64,000 bases of DNA from Chionis minor (taxonomy: Eukaryota; Chordata; Aves; Charadriiformes; Chionididae): assembly GCA_013398295.1 (NCBI GenBank), contig VZSF01009842.1:830044-894043 (forward strand), read 5' to 3'. The notes beneath the pieces are model-generated. The model was not told where the DNA came from. It was given only the letters and a program-made list of their open reading frames with translations, and ran no database searches. The position numbers were made by a program, and so were the translations under genes. This document shows, one piece after another, positions 11,518 through 23,482 of this stretch; within the stretch, counting starts at the first letter, position 1, and each line of letters starts with the position of its first letter.

Positions 11518-13195
11518 TTTTGTGGCGCAACTGCCCCTTCTTCTCTTCCTAGCCATGCCACCCCATGGACTCAACGTCCATTGCAGGAGTCCCTGCAGGT
11601 CTGCTTTTCCCGTTGTCTGTCTGCGTGGAGCATTTTTGCAAGGAGGCATGTTTAACTGGAAAACGTATGCGCTCCCTCAAAGACCATAATATTAAGCATG
11701 CTCCACTGACAGGAGCTTTTACAAGCTGTGAAGGGAAAATTACTTTGATACCTGATAAATCTTTTCCCTGTGTGCTCAGATCTGGGTTGTGATATTGCCG
11801 GGTCACAAATGGCTGCCTCATACTGGTGTTCCTGGCACAGCTCTGAGTATGCAAACCTGCTCACATTCTCCACATCCTTCTCTTTGATTTGTGCCCCCTG
11901 CACTGTTTTATATTCCAGTGCTGGGGATATCCCAACCAGAAGATGTCTGCCAGTGCAGGGGAGCTGGGTAAGCATCACAACCTCTTGCAATGCCTCCAGT
12001 ATACCTGTCTCAGTGGTTTCCAGTAGGGTGCACAGGGATTTCTCAGCACATCCCATTAGGTGGCGATGCAGCCTGTTCCTTGGTGGAGTACTGGAGGAGG
12101 ATGGCAAAGAGTATGGGGCTTCAGCCTGCCTGGGGGTTACTGAGCTTTAGACCAGGGCCTGCAGACTTCTGTGGGGTAGGCTGGGGCAGTCAAGGCTCTG
12201 AGCACGTTGGAAGGGCACTTTAACTATGTGCTTTTAACGCAGCTTTGGTTACCGACACTAAGAACAAGCCTGGGATTTCCTATCCTCCTGGTTTCGAGGT
12301 GCCCTGTATTACATGGTGGCTGTGGTGGTCCTTGGGCCAGCCCCATCCCTTGTGTGGGCTACACAGGTTCTCTCTGCAAGTGTTTTGAGCTCTGTGTCCA
12401 TAAGCCTGGTGTTCCCTATTGCCTTATTCCATGTCATCCCCAAGCAAGACAACTAGAGAAACTGCCCAAGTAGCATCAGGGCAAGACGCACGTAGCATCT
12501 TTTCTAGGGTGACCAGCGAGTGGGGCAATCTTTGTTCTTCTGGTTGCCAGCCTGCAGGCCCTTTCCTGCCTTACAGACCCTGCCCCAGCTCAAGTTTCAG
12601 ACAGGACACAAGGTTTCTACTCTTCATCCTTCTCAACAGTTTCTTGGGCCTGTAGAGAGGATGGAGGGAGACACCTGCGATGCCCTTGGCCAGGATGCTC
12701 AAGTTCTTGTTCAAACAGGTCAGTAAAGAGCTCATCTGGCCAAGCGCTGACAGGCATGCCGGACTGTGGCCAGGGGACTTCCCAGCATGACCACTGGGCC
12801 AGACAGCAGCATTACTCACAGACCAGGTAGAGCATCACCTCTGCGTGCCTGTGCATTGGTGGCAAGGAGATGCCTGAATTTCAAACAGGAGTTGAGATCA
12901 AAGCATGGGGCTAGAGGCTGCATGGGTCCTCCCAGGGAGAGCAACAAGGAACCAGGTGACCTGTCACGGGTTGGTGGTGCACTGAAATACCCCAGCCACC
13001 ATCCAGCTCAAAGGCTGCGCATGGCAGGTGTCCCCACATGCAGCCCCAAGCCCCAGTCGCCTCTTCCCCCAGGCTCTTGGTGGGTCATGCATCCCATTAC
13101 CTGCCTCTCCCTTGTTTAACTAGGATGGTATCTGGAGATCAGAAAGCACTTAGGTCTGGATCTCAAACAGCAGTATTTCAGGGTAGCCTGGCCAA
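11518..13195. other. Non-coding GC-richer stretch
   Basis: No gene recognised. Open frames up to about 150 codons occur on both strands at the same place (for example 11652-12107 minus and 11770-12150 plus). That overlap is typical of chance frames in CpG-poor, CTG/CAG-rich vertebrate DNA. Confidence 0.6.
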
Positions 13196-13300
13196 GGGGA
13201 GTTAAGTAATATTAAAGTGTGATATTTCATTGCTGTGTAATTAACTTCAGCTGCTTTTGAGCTGAAACAAATTACCCACAAAGACCATTTTTGTACTGGG
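13196..13300. other. AT-rich candidate conserved non-coding element
   Basis: An AT-rich island in GC-richer surroundings. It carries several homeodomain-type cores (TAATATTAAA, GTAATTAAC, AAATTACCC) and an E-box CAGCTG followed closely by a second GAGCTG. Such clusters are typical of vertebrate developmental enhancers. Conservation cannot be judged from one sequence. Confidence 0.25.
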
Positions 13301-15879
13301 AAGAACTTTGAACTGTGTTACGAGCGCTTTTGTTGTCTGGGAGGGGAGCAGCCCAGCTGGAGCAGGGAGGCTGTTCCTTCTGTCTGTGGCTGCAGCTCTG
13401 TGTGTGGTTTTAGACGATAGATAGCGGGGCCCAAACCAGCCTGCTTCCCACTGATGGTGGGTGTGCCAGCTGCGGGTGCCCAGCCTCCAGTGTAAACAAA
13501 GTCAGAGGTTGTTAGCTGTGACTGTAATTAACCCCTAAAAGGGAGAGCCCGAGGCATGGGAAACTACCACAGCATCCCAGGAGAGATTTTGATTCCACCC
13601 TGGGTGTCTTCTCTGCTCAAAATATACCCTAATGCACCTCTGAGATGTTGGGCTCGTGGGTGGGAAGGACTAGCTCCTTGGTCTGCTGTAACCAGAGGGG
13701 TGTGTGCCCCACGCTGTGTGTTGCATCTGGGCCCCTGTGATCCTCTCACAGGCTTCAGGTGTGTGCTGCCATCCCCAGGTCTTCCCAAGTTACTGTGCGC
13801 AGGTTAATCCACCCAGCTTTTTGGCAGAGAAAATTCAGCTAAGCTGCCGTATCTTGCAGTCATGCACGTTAGAAGGTGGCTGGCTGGTGCTGGGATTCAG
13901 CAAAGACCTAGTGATGTGATTGTGTGCGGGAGCCACTGATGCCCTTTAGAGATGGGGATAATAATGGCTCAAAACACAGCGCTCTCTTCCCAGCGGGACC
14001 CTCTCTGCTGCAGCTCCCGAAATACCTTGCAGGATACACTTAGCGCTTCTTTGCATTCACTTTGCATTTGCATCTTTTATCTCTTGCCAGCAGGGACCTT
14101 GGTGATGGTATAGCCTGGTGTCCTGTGCAGCCCAGGGCGGGGAATGTGGCGCAGACTCCTGTAACACACCAGATGCCTCCCAGCCGAGCTGCTGCCACAT
14201 CTCCAGGCAGAGGGTCTGCCTGGCCTGATGGTGCCAAGCCCTGCGTGGAGGAACCCTGCCCGTCCCGGAGAAGCTGCTCTGGAAGAGCAGGAGGACTCCA
14301 GCAGCTTGTCTGGGATGCCTCAACCAGGGGTGGCTTAATTGTCTTTGATATATTCATGAGATCGTAAAAACAAATGAAGATAGAAAAGTGCTCATGCTAA
14401 GCCCTCATTGCCCATGGGATGCAAGGCAGACACACTTGAAACTTGCCTGAGCAGATTAAGCTCAGCATCCAGAGGAACTGCAGAGGCAGGGAGGGCCCCT
14501 GCCTTGGCCAAAAAAAAAAAAAAGGCAATCAAAAGGCATGGAGAGCAAACCTCCCAGCACTGCAAGGGTTACTGGGGGTGTGTTGTACCCCCTGAGCCTG
14601 CTGCCGTGGGAGCTGAGGGCTGGGGAGCTGCTGCAGGGGTCCCACATTTGCCACATGGTGTTGGCGTGGTCCCTCTGGTGGCCTCATGGCTCGGTCCCTC
14701 ACCAGTCCCTAGGTGAGCTGAGTCACCCTTGTCTCTGATCAGAGGTTTGCAACATGTTCCTGTGTCCCTTGGGAAAAGCTGGCAGTCCCTCTTGGCTGCC
14801 CTCAGGAGAGCAGGAGGGAGGAATGGTGGCTCGTCTGGACCTCTGCCCATCCATATGGCCACCAAGGAGGTGGTCAGTGGAATTTTAAGAGCTGCTCTGT
14901 TACTTTAAATGGAGATAGGGAATGTGAGTCCTTGATCTGGATGTGGTAAAGCATGAGAGGCAGACCTGCCCAAATTACGAGGGACCAAACTACCAGCCTA
15001 GATCAGATTGTGGCATCCTGGTCTCTCTTTCTTTTTCTCATGCAGCAGCAAATGCTTGCTGTTCCCAGGATGCTGGGATGGGTCAGTCCTGGTGTGGGTC
15101 CCCAGCAGCCCTGTTTACACCTGTGGGCACCAGCCATGGTGGGGTTTCAATGCCTGGATCCAGTGTAGGAGGGGTCACAAGGACCTTGATTGGCAGAGAT
15201 GCAGGGGAGAAGTCAAATCCACATGCTGGGGGAAATCAGGCTGACAACTCTGCCATTACATTCCCAGGTCTGCATCGTGCTGAGCTGCTCCTCCAGCCAC
15301 AGAGGAGCTTGGGATGCACCACAGCCTCGTTGCTGGTGAGGACACGAGATAACCAGGCTGTGCTTGGAAGTGCTGAATAACCAGGTCTGTCTAATGGGAC
15401 TGACTAAATGCCTTGTGCTTCCCCAAAAGCCAGCCCTTAGTTTTAAGCCTGGGCAAGAGCAATCTGATGAGCCTGACTTAAAACAAGAAGGAAGCTTTCA
15501 TCTCTGCAGATGCTGGAGCTAAGGCAGGGCTGGTGCCCCATGCATGAAGGTCTGCATGGAGGTGTGAAGCTGCAACACGTGGCCAGGCTGTCAAGCACCT
15601 GAGTACCCCTTAGTTACCTGAAAACATTTGCCTGGGTGAAAATGTGGGGCAGATGCCTCCTGCTGGGGCAAGGCAACAGGAAGGGCAATGCCTCACTGGC
15701 TGGAGAGGCCATGTCAATGTTGTGAGCTGGTGGCAGCTTTGCCAAGGGATTCACTGCTGTGAACCAGGTACCGCTGTGGTGAAGCAGCCCTTCCCAGGGG
15801 AAGCAGGCATTTGGTTTGCAGACCGCTGGGACGAATGCAGAGGCAGCCTTGCAACCTTCAGATAGGCCAAGTGTAGTAA
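13301..15879. other. Non-coding GC-richer stretch
   Basis: No gene recognised. GATGGGGATAATAATGG at 13951-13967 resembles the MIR segment aaaatggggataataatag, but it is too short to call alone. An A14 run lies at 14510-14523. Open frames overlap on both strands and have no domains. Confidence 0.55.
14510..14523. repeat. Poly-A tract
   Basis: Fourteen consecutive A. No retroposed body was recognised upstream, so it is treated as a simple repeat. Confidence 0.85.
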
Positions 15880-16090
15880 GTTAATGATTAGATTTATCAT
15901 AAAGCAATCTAATGAGAAGCAATATAGCCAAGCACTTTCCATTCAGTGACGCACATCCAGATCTTAATAGAAGCTAACAGCCTGACCCTGTTACCGTGCT
16001 CTAGCCAAATAAAATCATCCTGATAGTTCCCTGGAGAAAGCAGCCATGGCTTTAATATGTCTATTCAAAACATTTATCTGACTAGCTTTA
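15880..16090. other. AT-rich candidate conserved non-coding block
   Basis: An AT-rich block in GC-richer flanks with clustered homeobox-like words (TTAATGATTAGATTTATC, CAATCTAATGAG). A second AT-rich part follows around 16000-16090. It resembles developmental enhancer sequence by composition only. Confidence 0.25.
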
Positions 16091-19000
16091 AAAAAAACCC
16101 CACAAACCTGCCGTGATTCCGAGCTGGTTTACATGACCTCCCCTCGCACTTGCTTCCCCAGCTGCTCTGCAGTGCAGGGGAGCCGAGGTAATAGAGCTCA
16201 AAAAAGCTCCGCCTGGCCCTTGGCCTGGGACTGCATGGCAGTGCCCACTGCAGGGTGGCTCGACCCAGTGAGGAAAGCTCTGGCAGCGTCCCTCGTCCTG
16301 TTCAGGCTGTGCTCTTGAGTACACAAAGTCTGCAGCACTGGCACCCAAGGAAAATGTTAACATACTGTAAGTATTAATAGGGAAGTTGCAATAGTTGAAG
16401 GTATCGGGGGGCTTTTACTGGCACATTATTTGTTGGCAGGTAACATTTTACTGCACCAGCTCTTCCAGGGTCAAGCATCTGTTCTTAATGTTTCCCTGCA
16501 TTCTCCCTCTGCAGCTTAAAAGGGGAACAGCGTGTTTTATTGTAAGTTCCCAATGCAAGTCTCTGTCCCTCTCACCAACTGTACTTTTATTTCAAAATCT
16601 AGGCGTGTCTTAGGATCTCAGAAATCATTGCACCTCAAGCAAAAGGTCAAACCCTTGATATAAAATGGAACTGGGAAGAAGGGTTGGTCTTTCCAAGCCC
16701 ATGTTTTATCCTGACTGACTCTGTGTATTCATATCTTCTATTGACACCTCCTGCAGTGCTGTTTTTGATAATCAACCACACTACTGCTGTAGGCCCACTT
16801 ATTGCCTGAACTGAAGTAAAGGAAAGGACCAAACGAGGCCACAACCTCGAGCCACACCTGATGGCGCCATGCAGAGAGGCTGGGACAGAGACTAGAGCTT
16901 CAGGTGCCCTTACACTTGAGCCCAGCACTGGCTGCAGCTCCTTGCAGGACAGATGCAGAGGTGGGGAGCCAAGTTCTTCCCAGAAATGGTATGGTGATTT
17001 GGGGGCGTCAAGCTGAGTACAAGTAAAAGTCTTCCAGGAGTGGCTGGAAGGAGCAATTCCTGATATCCATCCTTGTGGTTGGGAGTGCTGGTTGCCACTG
17101 TCACTAGCAAAGGATTCTTCTGACTCAGCCAGGGTGGCATCAGCTGGTATCAGGAACCTCAGGGAAAGCTGCAAAAAGTCCTGCAGCCTGCATCCAGGTT
17201 GTTCCCAGTACCTGTTCCCAGAAAAGGTGGTCTCTCCATGGGAAGTCTTCTCCAGTGTGGTGCTTCATGGGCAAAACAGCGAGAGTGATTTTTGATTCTT
17301 GCGTGTGGTTTGCTCATCGGGCTTTCCCCATTTGTATGTAGTTTATTTTTTCGGTATGAATAACAGAAATATTCAGGGTCAGCTCAGCAGTTGTTTGATC
17401 CCACAAGTCCCTGCCCTTGGCCACATCATATGACATTGAGTTCCCCAAGGCAAATTGTGTGAAAAGATGCTTTTTTTTCATCACTTCTGAATTTACTGTC
17501 TCTTCATTTCTGCTGAATGCCCTGTTGTTTGCAGAGCGTGAATACAAGCTCTGTCCCTGGGACTGGGATGGCCCCAACTGCTGGGCACCAGAGGACCTCA
17601 AAGATGCATTTTCTTGAATGTGCTGATTTTTCAGAAGAGCCCTCCAAGGCAGGGAAATTACTCTGGCTTTGTGCAACAACCTTGATCCAGGAGATGGCTC
17701 AAGAGGAAGATGGAGACAGCGGCACAGAGAAGACCCACTTGGTGGGGGGAAGGAAACCAGCCAGCAAGAAATGTTCAGAACCCTTCTTTGTGTTGCAGTA
17801 TTCATGTAGTAGTGACCCCATCCTTCCTCTGTCCTTGTGTGAGTGCAAGTGCTGTGAAAGAGCCTGGAAACCAGGGGCAGAGCAGGGACTGGGAATGATG
17901 GGGCTGGTATTACGCTCATTCCCTTCTTGGTCCTTTCCTCCTCTGCAGTCCAGGCTGCTTTCTTTGCTTTGCTTAGCACTCCCTGCTTACAGTCCCAACC
18001 CGGAGGTCCAGCGGTGCTCCCTGGGTCTACCAAGATGCCAGTCCTTGAGCAGCCCCCCAGCAGAGTGTGGATACTTCCTGGGGCACACAGGCTGCTCCAC
18101 ACACATCCTGGCCCCATTCTTTGATCAGCTCATGCTGTGGTACATCCCTGGGGACCACAGCATCCCCTCAGTTGTTCCCCGCCGTAGAGACAGCTGCCCC
18201 AGCTGAGATGTTCCATCTTGCTGAAGTGCAGCTCTTGCATGTGCTCATTTTGCTGCAGCTTAAAGCACACCATGTCCCTTGACACCGTCTCTGGGTGCTT
18301 CTCAAGGGCTGTGGCAATTACCCAAGATGATAAGCATCCCTGGGCTCTGCGTCCCCATTTGCTCCTGTCTGGAGGATGCCTGCACAGATCGGGATGCGCT
18401 GGGGGAGCAGCAGCAGCAGCTCAGTAGAGGGTTTCTAGGAGGAAATCCCTTCCAGAGCCATTACTTACTCACCTAAGCAGAAAGGGAAACCTGCCTTCCA
18501 GTAAAACAGGACCAAAGAGCGATTAATTGGGAAGCAACATATAGCTAATAAATTTTCCATCCCTTAGATTTTAACAGGCACCTGGGCATCAGGAGGAGAA
18601 ATGCTCCAGCCCAGCTCTGAGGATCAGGTCAGTAGCAGGGAGGGTGGGTGACTAGCCAGGGCACCGTGATGGGGACCCCCTTCCCCATCCAGGGCCTGGT
18701 AGCGCTACCCAGGAGCAGCCGTGGCCCCACCAACTCAGCTGGGACTTGCTTCACAAGCACAGCATCCTTCATGGTAGTCTGTGGCCATGTCTATGTCACC
18801 CCCCAGATGTGGGGACTGAAAAGTGCCTGCTAAGTGTCACTAGAGGTCACTGCCGCACTGGCTGGCTCCAGAGCCTGCTTCTCACCTCGACAGCCAGCCA
18901 AGCTGAGGAGGAGCAAAGGCCCTAGGGAGCTGGGGCCATGCTGCACAGCCTGGCTGCAGCTTTCGAAGGAGCAGGTACTGGCAGAGATATAGCTTGGGAG

Positions 19001-20189
19001 AGGACTTCACTGGAGATGCTGAACAGGGAGGTGATGCTGCGGGACACCTTTGTTGCCTTTGAGCAGTGTCACAGCCCTGTTCTCCTCTCGTTGGAGCTCC
19101 AGGACCCAAATTTGTTGAAACTCGTGGCTCTGAAGAGAAAGAGCATGGACAGCAGGGAGCAGGCAACATACTGCACTGCTCCTTTATCAGCGTCAGAAGC
19201 AAAAGACTTCATGGCTGTCACATGGCCAATCTCCCCTTCTTACTGAAGGAGCTGGGCAAAGAAACCGCCAAGTGTCCTCCTAAAAGCAAGGGTTGGGAAG
19301 AAGGCAAGCTCTAGTTAATCTTTCTGGGTAAACCCTGGCAAATAGTGTTGTGCTCCAAGTGTTGGTAGTCTGTGTGGGTCTCAGTTTGCTCAGGAAGGTG
19401 GTTTTTGTGTTTATGTAGTTATCTGCTTGTGACATTGTTTTGGGTTTTGTTTTGGTTTTGGTTTGTTTTTTTTTTTCCCCCTTAGAAGCATCCAGGTAAA
19501 ATGCTTCAATACTTTTGATCTTTGGGGATTTGTATTGTCTCCTTGATTTTTCCTTTTTTATTTTGCAGCTCCCTAACACTTTTGTAATCACAGCAGGAGT
19601 CACATCTTCCTTGCCACAGCTGTAGAGGAAAGCTGAAAGCGACCTGTTCATGCCACAAGGATCCTGCCAAAATAGGTCTGACCAATGTACTTCAGAGACC
19701 AGATCTCTGTTGTAGTTGAGTTCAGCACCTCCACAACCCTGCCCAAACCAGCCCCCTATTCCCACGCTGGATGGAGGAGAGCAGGCACCCACTGGGGAGT
19801 CTCTTGCTGAGAACAGGTCAGCCCTGAAAGAAAAGAAACGTGGGGCAGGGCCTTGCTGAGGTGTGTGATCCACCCCATTTACCAGGAGGAGGAGTGGTCG
19901 CTCTTCCCTCCCTGCATCCCAGCCCCGTGTACTGTGAGCAAGTTGTCTGAAGGAACAGAAATCGCTTCCAGGTTTGGGGGTGTTTCTCACCTCTGTGAAC
20001 AAACAGGGTGGATCTGTTTCTTAATTGCTTGCCCACAGGAGCTGTGAGGCTTTGCCTGTGTGGGGTGGGAGCTGGGAGTTTTGCTCAGTTTGATTGTGTA
20101 CTCTGTTGTGCCCGCTTTCAGTTTTCCACTCCCTTTTATGTCCCATCTCTTGAAGTTGCACCCCTGCATGAAGGCACAAACCCAGGGTA
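16091..20189. other. Non-coding stretch with long chance open frames
   Basis: No gene recognised. It includes the longest open frames of the window on the minus strand (267 codons at 17314-18117 and 240 codons at 19280-20002). Neither contains a recognisable domain; both are low-complexity in parts and are overlapped by open frames on the opposite strand. A short (GCA)n run lies at 18406-18420, and a T-rich tract with TTTTGG words at 19437-19476. An AT-rich patch at 18520-18575 holds ATTAATTGG and CTAATAAATT. Confidence 0.55.
19437..19476. repeat. T-rich low-complexity tract
   Basis: Repeated TTTTGG words run into T11 and then C5. Simple sequence of a type common in bird DNA. Confidence 0.8.
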
Positions 20190-20285
20190 GATGAAGCCGT
20201 CCAAATGCAATTATTTTGCAGAGTGTTTCAATAAATTAGCAGCTCATTGCTTTGCCAGACAGCACTTACTTTTCAATTGGCCCGT
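20190..20285. other. AT-rich candidate conserved non-coding element
   Basis: Contains ATGCAATTATTTTGCA (an octamer-like ATGCAATT next to a near-palindromic half), then CAATAAATTAGCAGC. POU and homeodomain-like words are dense here against GC-richer flanks. This is a composition-based call. Confidence 0.25.
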
Positions 20286-20470
20286 GTCTGTGCAGCCTGC
20301 AGCGTGCATTGGACCTTTAGCCTTCGGGATGTCAGCTGGGGAGGATGGAGCTGCTCTGATTCAGGCCTGGATGTGATTCTGCACCAGTTTTTGCTGAGTA
20401 AAACAACAATCTGCAATTTCATCTCACTTGTATGTTTCTGTAGTTTGGATTTTGCAATGTAAAGACAAGG

Positions 20471-20520
20471 AGTTTCTTCCAGTGCGTCGTCCCTGTGAAA
20501 TGGGAATGCAAAGTACCAGT
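20471..20520 (-). repeat. MIR-like SINE relic (weak)
   Basis: AGTTTCTTCC followed by CCTGTGAAATGGGAATGCAA and AGTACC follows the reverse MIR sequence (cagtttccccatctgtaaaatgggaataataatagtacc), with about 10 extra bases after the first block. Short and diverged. Confidence 0.4.
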
Positions 20521-21928
20521 GCCCAGACCTGCTGCTGCAGAAGAAAGGTTGGCACAAGCACCTGCAGATATTTATTTTGTTTAATATCTACTTTGGAATC
20601 TCATTCACTTGCTTTGCTCGATACTTATTAGTACTTCACCTGCCTTGAACAGGGAGCTGCAAGCACTTTGATAAATGGATTGCTTTTCCTGGAACGATGT
20701 CCCAACATCAGCTAATCAGTATCCTCAGGGTGGTTGCCAAAGTACCACTCTTGTAAATCAAGGATGGCAAGGAGAAAAATCCCAAGCACCAGCAGCACAG
20801 AGCTTGTTCAGAGGCAGGACAGCGACCCAAGCACTGATCTCCACGGGCTTCAGTGTTTGTATAAGGCATTGCTCCAATTGTCTGAGTTCTCCATTTAATT
20901 CAGGGCTCTCTCGGTTGTAATTGCAGAGACTGCTGCTCTGTCTCCTCTATTTTATTTGTACTGAGCAGTAGCATCACCTGTTGGCCTGGATCAGAGACCT
21001 GCCAGAGGAGCTGGGCCATGCTTTGTGCAACTGAATACCAATACCTGGTTGTAGCCAGCCATCACACACAGAAAAGGTGATTCCCTGTCTTTGGAAACAG
21101 AAATAGTGCCATTAAGCAGCAGACCTGCTTGCTGTAGGATGTCCTGGGTGCCAAACAGCTACACAGCTTTAAAAAAATATGTTGACTGATGCATGGTAGG
21201 AAAATCCTGCAGGGGCTGTGAGAAACTGACACACGGGCTCTGGTCTGAGAAGTCCCTGGCCTCCTGAATCCCTGGTGCTAGGAGCACAGGCTGGGCTCAG
21301 CCACAACATGGGCTGCAGGAGGGGAGTTCATTACTGTTTTGGAGGTTTACCACCTCGTGCTGCCAGTGAGCAGGTCTGGCCTTTCTGAAAGAGGGTTTGC
21401 CGCAGTTGAAGCATCACTGCGGTGCCCAGGTGCCCACCGAGCCTGTTTGTGTATGCAGTGCCTTCAGCCTGCTCCAGCCTCCTCTGCTTGCTGCAGAAGG
21501 TCTCTCACCCCTGTCCTGCCACACCCCAGGTTTAAAGGACTGGGGTGCACAAGGATCGGGTAGCAATGTCTTTGTAGGGAAGAGACTAGAAAGCCCAGCT
21601 AAAGGAGACCCTGCTGTCGTTGCATGAACAGTCTCCCTGGGCTGGGGTCACAGAGGCTTGGGATGCTTCATCAGGTGCCTCACGGGTGCGATTGCAGCTT
21701 TTTCTGTAATGTCTCCCATCTGCCAGTAGCATCCAATAAAGAGTCATCTCTTTCCTCAGCCGGGGAGTCAACCTGGCTTCTCTCACCCCCGCTGTCTGCT
21801 TTTTGAAAAATGGCAGGAATCAGGAGCTGTACCCTGCTACTGAACTTACTGGAGATGCATCGCTGAGGATGTCACGGGGAGTCACAAGGCGGGTGAGCAG
21901 AGCATGGCTGCGTACTGTGTTTTCTCAG

Positions 21929-21953
21929 AAATTCCCAGGCTGGAGCAGAGAAG
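21929..21953 (+). other. Candidate 25-nt micro-exon
   Basis: TACTGTGTTTTCTCAG ends at 21928 and forms a good 3' splice site. AAG followed by GTAAGTG at 21954-21960 forms a near-ideal 5' splice site only 25 bases later. Two strong sites this close are unusual, but no flanking exons are identified and 25 nt would shift the reading frame. It could be a non-coding transcript exon, a decoy, or chance. Confidence 0.15.
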
Positions 21954-22715
21954 GTAAGTGAGGAGCCCCAGTGTTCTTGTGTGAAAGTCCCAGGACGCAA
22001 TGGGGGCTGCAGCTCTGGGAGGCACAGAGCAGCACCTTCTCTTTCATGCAGTGCCAAGCCATGCCCTGTTAGCATCCCACCCTGCGCAGGGGCTGCAATG
22101 TGTCTCTATGGCTATTAATTTTCTGGTCTCAATTTCTCCGCTACCTGGAAATGAGAACTGGGTGCCGGGCTCTCCTTGGCCCTCCTCAGTGGTCCCAGCT
22201 GTCCTCCTCTCCTTGTCTTCCCTCTTCCTCTCTGTACAAGCATTAACAATCCCCAGGAAAGTATTTGAGCAGCATCCTCCATGCTGAGGTTTGCTGCAGT
22301 AGTCATTCCCGTGCACCTTGTCCATCCTCTGAGGACGGTGAGGTGGGTACCACTGCCTGCCTGCACCCAGTGCCAGTAGCTCCTTGCCTCTGCCTGTTCT
22401 CCCTGGGTGTGAGCAACCTCTGGCAGTGGAGTCTCTTGCACTGCCCAGCTGTTCTAGGGAGCAGGCATAGTCCCTCTGCATCTGAAGCTATAGTTCAGCA
22501 GAGAGAAAAAAATAATTTAGTAGCTCATCAGCTAGCTAACAGCTTGTGATGCAGATGATGCTGGACCACTCCTAATTAGTTGCTTTCCCATCTTCTTTGT
22601 TTGGACATGGGTAAGGGGGAAATGTGGTATTCCCTGAAAATGCCTGTTTGTGGTAGGGAGAGGTGGCATTTTTGCAAAGGCGGTTTGGGGATGCATCTAT
22701 ATTTAAGGTCTAGAT

Positions 22716-22730
22716 GTTGCTATGGAGAAG
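22716..22730 (+). promoter_or_regulatory. RFX X-box-like motif (weak)
   Basis: GTTGCTATGGAGAAG has the first half and spacer of the RFX X-box (GTTGCCATGG-AAC type) with a degenerate second half. Sequence match only. Confidence 0.2.
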
Positions 22731-23041
22731 CTGGATGGAGGCCACCAGGAAATAGCACTTGGCTGAAAAGGGATGGTGGCCCCAGGGCCACAGACATTCC
22801 TGTGGGGCTTTCTGCTTGCCCAGGTGCTTTGTGCTGGACCTTGGGGTGGGCTGTCCACACAGGTATGACACAGGCAGGTGTCACCTGCCCTGCTGCCCCT
22901 CCGGAGAGGAGGGTTGCAGATGGGGGCACTGAGAAAAGAGGATGGACAGGCAGAGCAGCTGCCAGAAGGCCTGAGCATGGGAGCAGTGCCCATAGGAGAC
23001 TAGCACTGATAAGGAGCTGTCCCCTCCACTTCTTTTTTAGG

Positions 23042-23063
23042 AAAAAAAAAAAAAAGAAAAAAA
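23042..23063. repeat. A-rich homopolymer tract
   Basis: A14 followed by G, then A7, flanked by G. Simple repeat, with no retroposed gene body recognised next to it. Confidence 0.85.
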
Positions 23064-23395
23064 GTCTATCACTTAACAAAAATGTTTCAGGCCTTTTGGG
23101 TTCTTCCCTGTGATTAAGTCTAATGAGAAGAGACAGCAGAGGATTTATTAGTATCTGCTTGCTGATTTCAGCTTTACCTCTGTTGTGACAGAAGATCTAA
23201 TGCTGTTATTCCTAAGAAAGAACTTCATACAATGTGACCTCAGCCCTGATGGCAGAGCAGCGTTCAAACCCTTTCTTGGCTGCCTTGCAAGGCAGGCTGC
23301 ACCCGTGTGGTCAGCAAAGCACCAAGGCGGGGGGAGGGAAATAAAGCAGCAGCCGAAATTGGGATGGAAGAAAATGTTATCTGAACCTTCACAGC

Positions 23396-23409
23396 ATTGC
23401 CATGGTAAC
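23396..23409. promoter_or_regulatory. Near-palindromic RFX X-box
   Basis: ATTGCCATGGTAAC matches the full RFX X-box palindrome GTTRCCATGGYAAC at all but one position (GTTACCATGGCAAT on the opposite strand). RFX factors bind such sites in ciliary, MHC class II and enhancer contexts. No promoter is recognised next to it, so if functional it would be a distal element. Confidence 0.35.
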
Positions 23410-23448
23410 AGGGAACCTGCCAGCAAATGCTGCAGGCTGGCACTGCAG

Positions 23449-23482
23449 GCAGCGTGGCACAGTGGGCAGTGTGGCACACTGT
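23449..23482 (+). repeat. 17-bp imperfect tandem duplication
   Basis: GCAGCGTGGCACAGTGG is followed by GCAGTGTGGCACACTGT, 14 of 17 bases identical. A local duplication 40 bp from the X-box. Confidence 0.7.

Larger units (their letters stand above)
20521..23395. other. Non-coding stretch
   Basis: No gene recognised. A MIR-like reverse segment may lie at 22125-22160 (GTCTCAATTTCTCC then CTACCTGGAAATGAGAA). It also holds the candidate micro-exon at 21929-21953 and the A-rich tract at 23042-23063. Confidence 0.5.

Noticed and set aside
17314..18117. 267-codon minus-strand open frame, the longest in the window
   Set aside because: No domain, partly low-complexity, Ser/Leu/Pro-rich, and overlapped by a 229-codon frame on the opposite strand. 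Frames this long are expected by chance in CpG-poor GC-richer DNA of this size.
19280..20002. 240-codon minus-strand open frame
   Set aside because: Crosses a T-rich low-complexity tract that encodes a Lys/Thr run; no recognisable domain.
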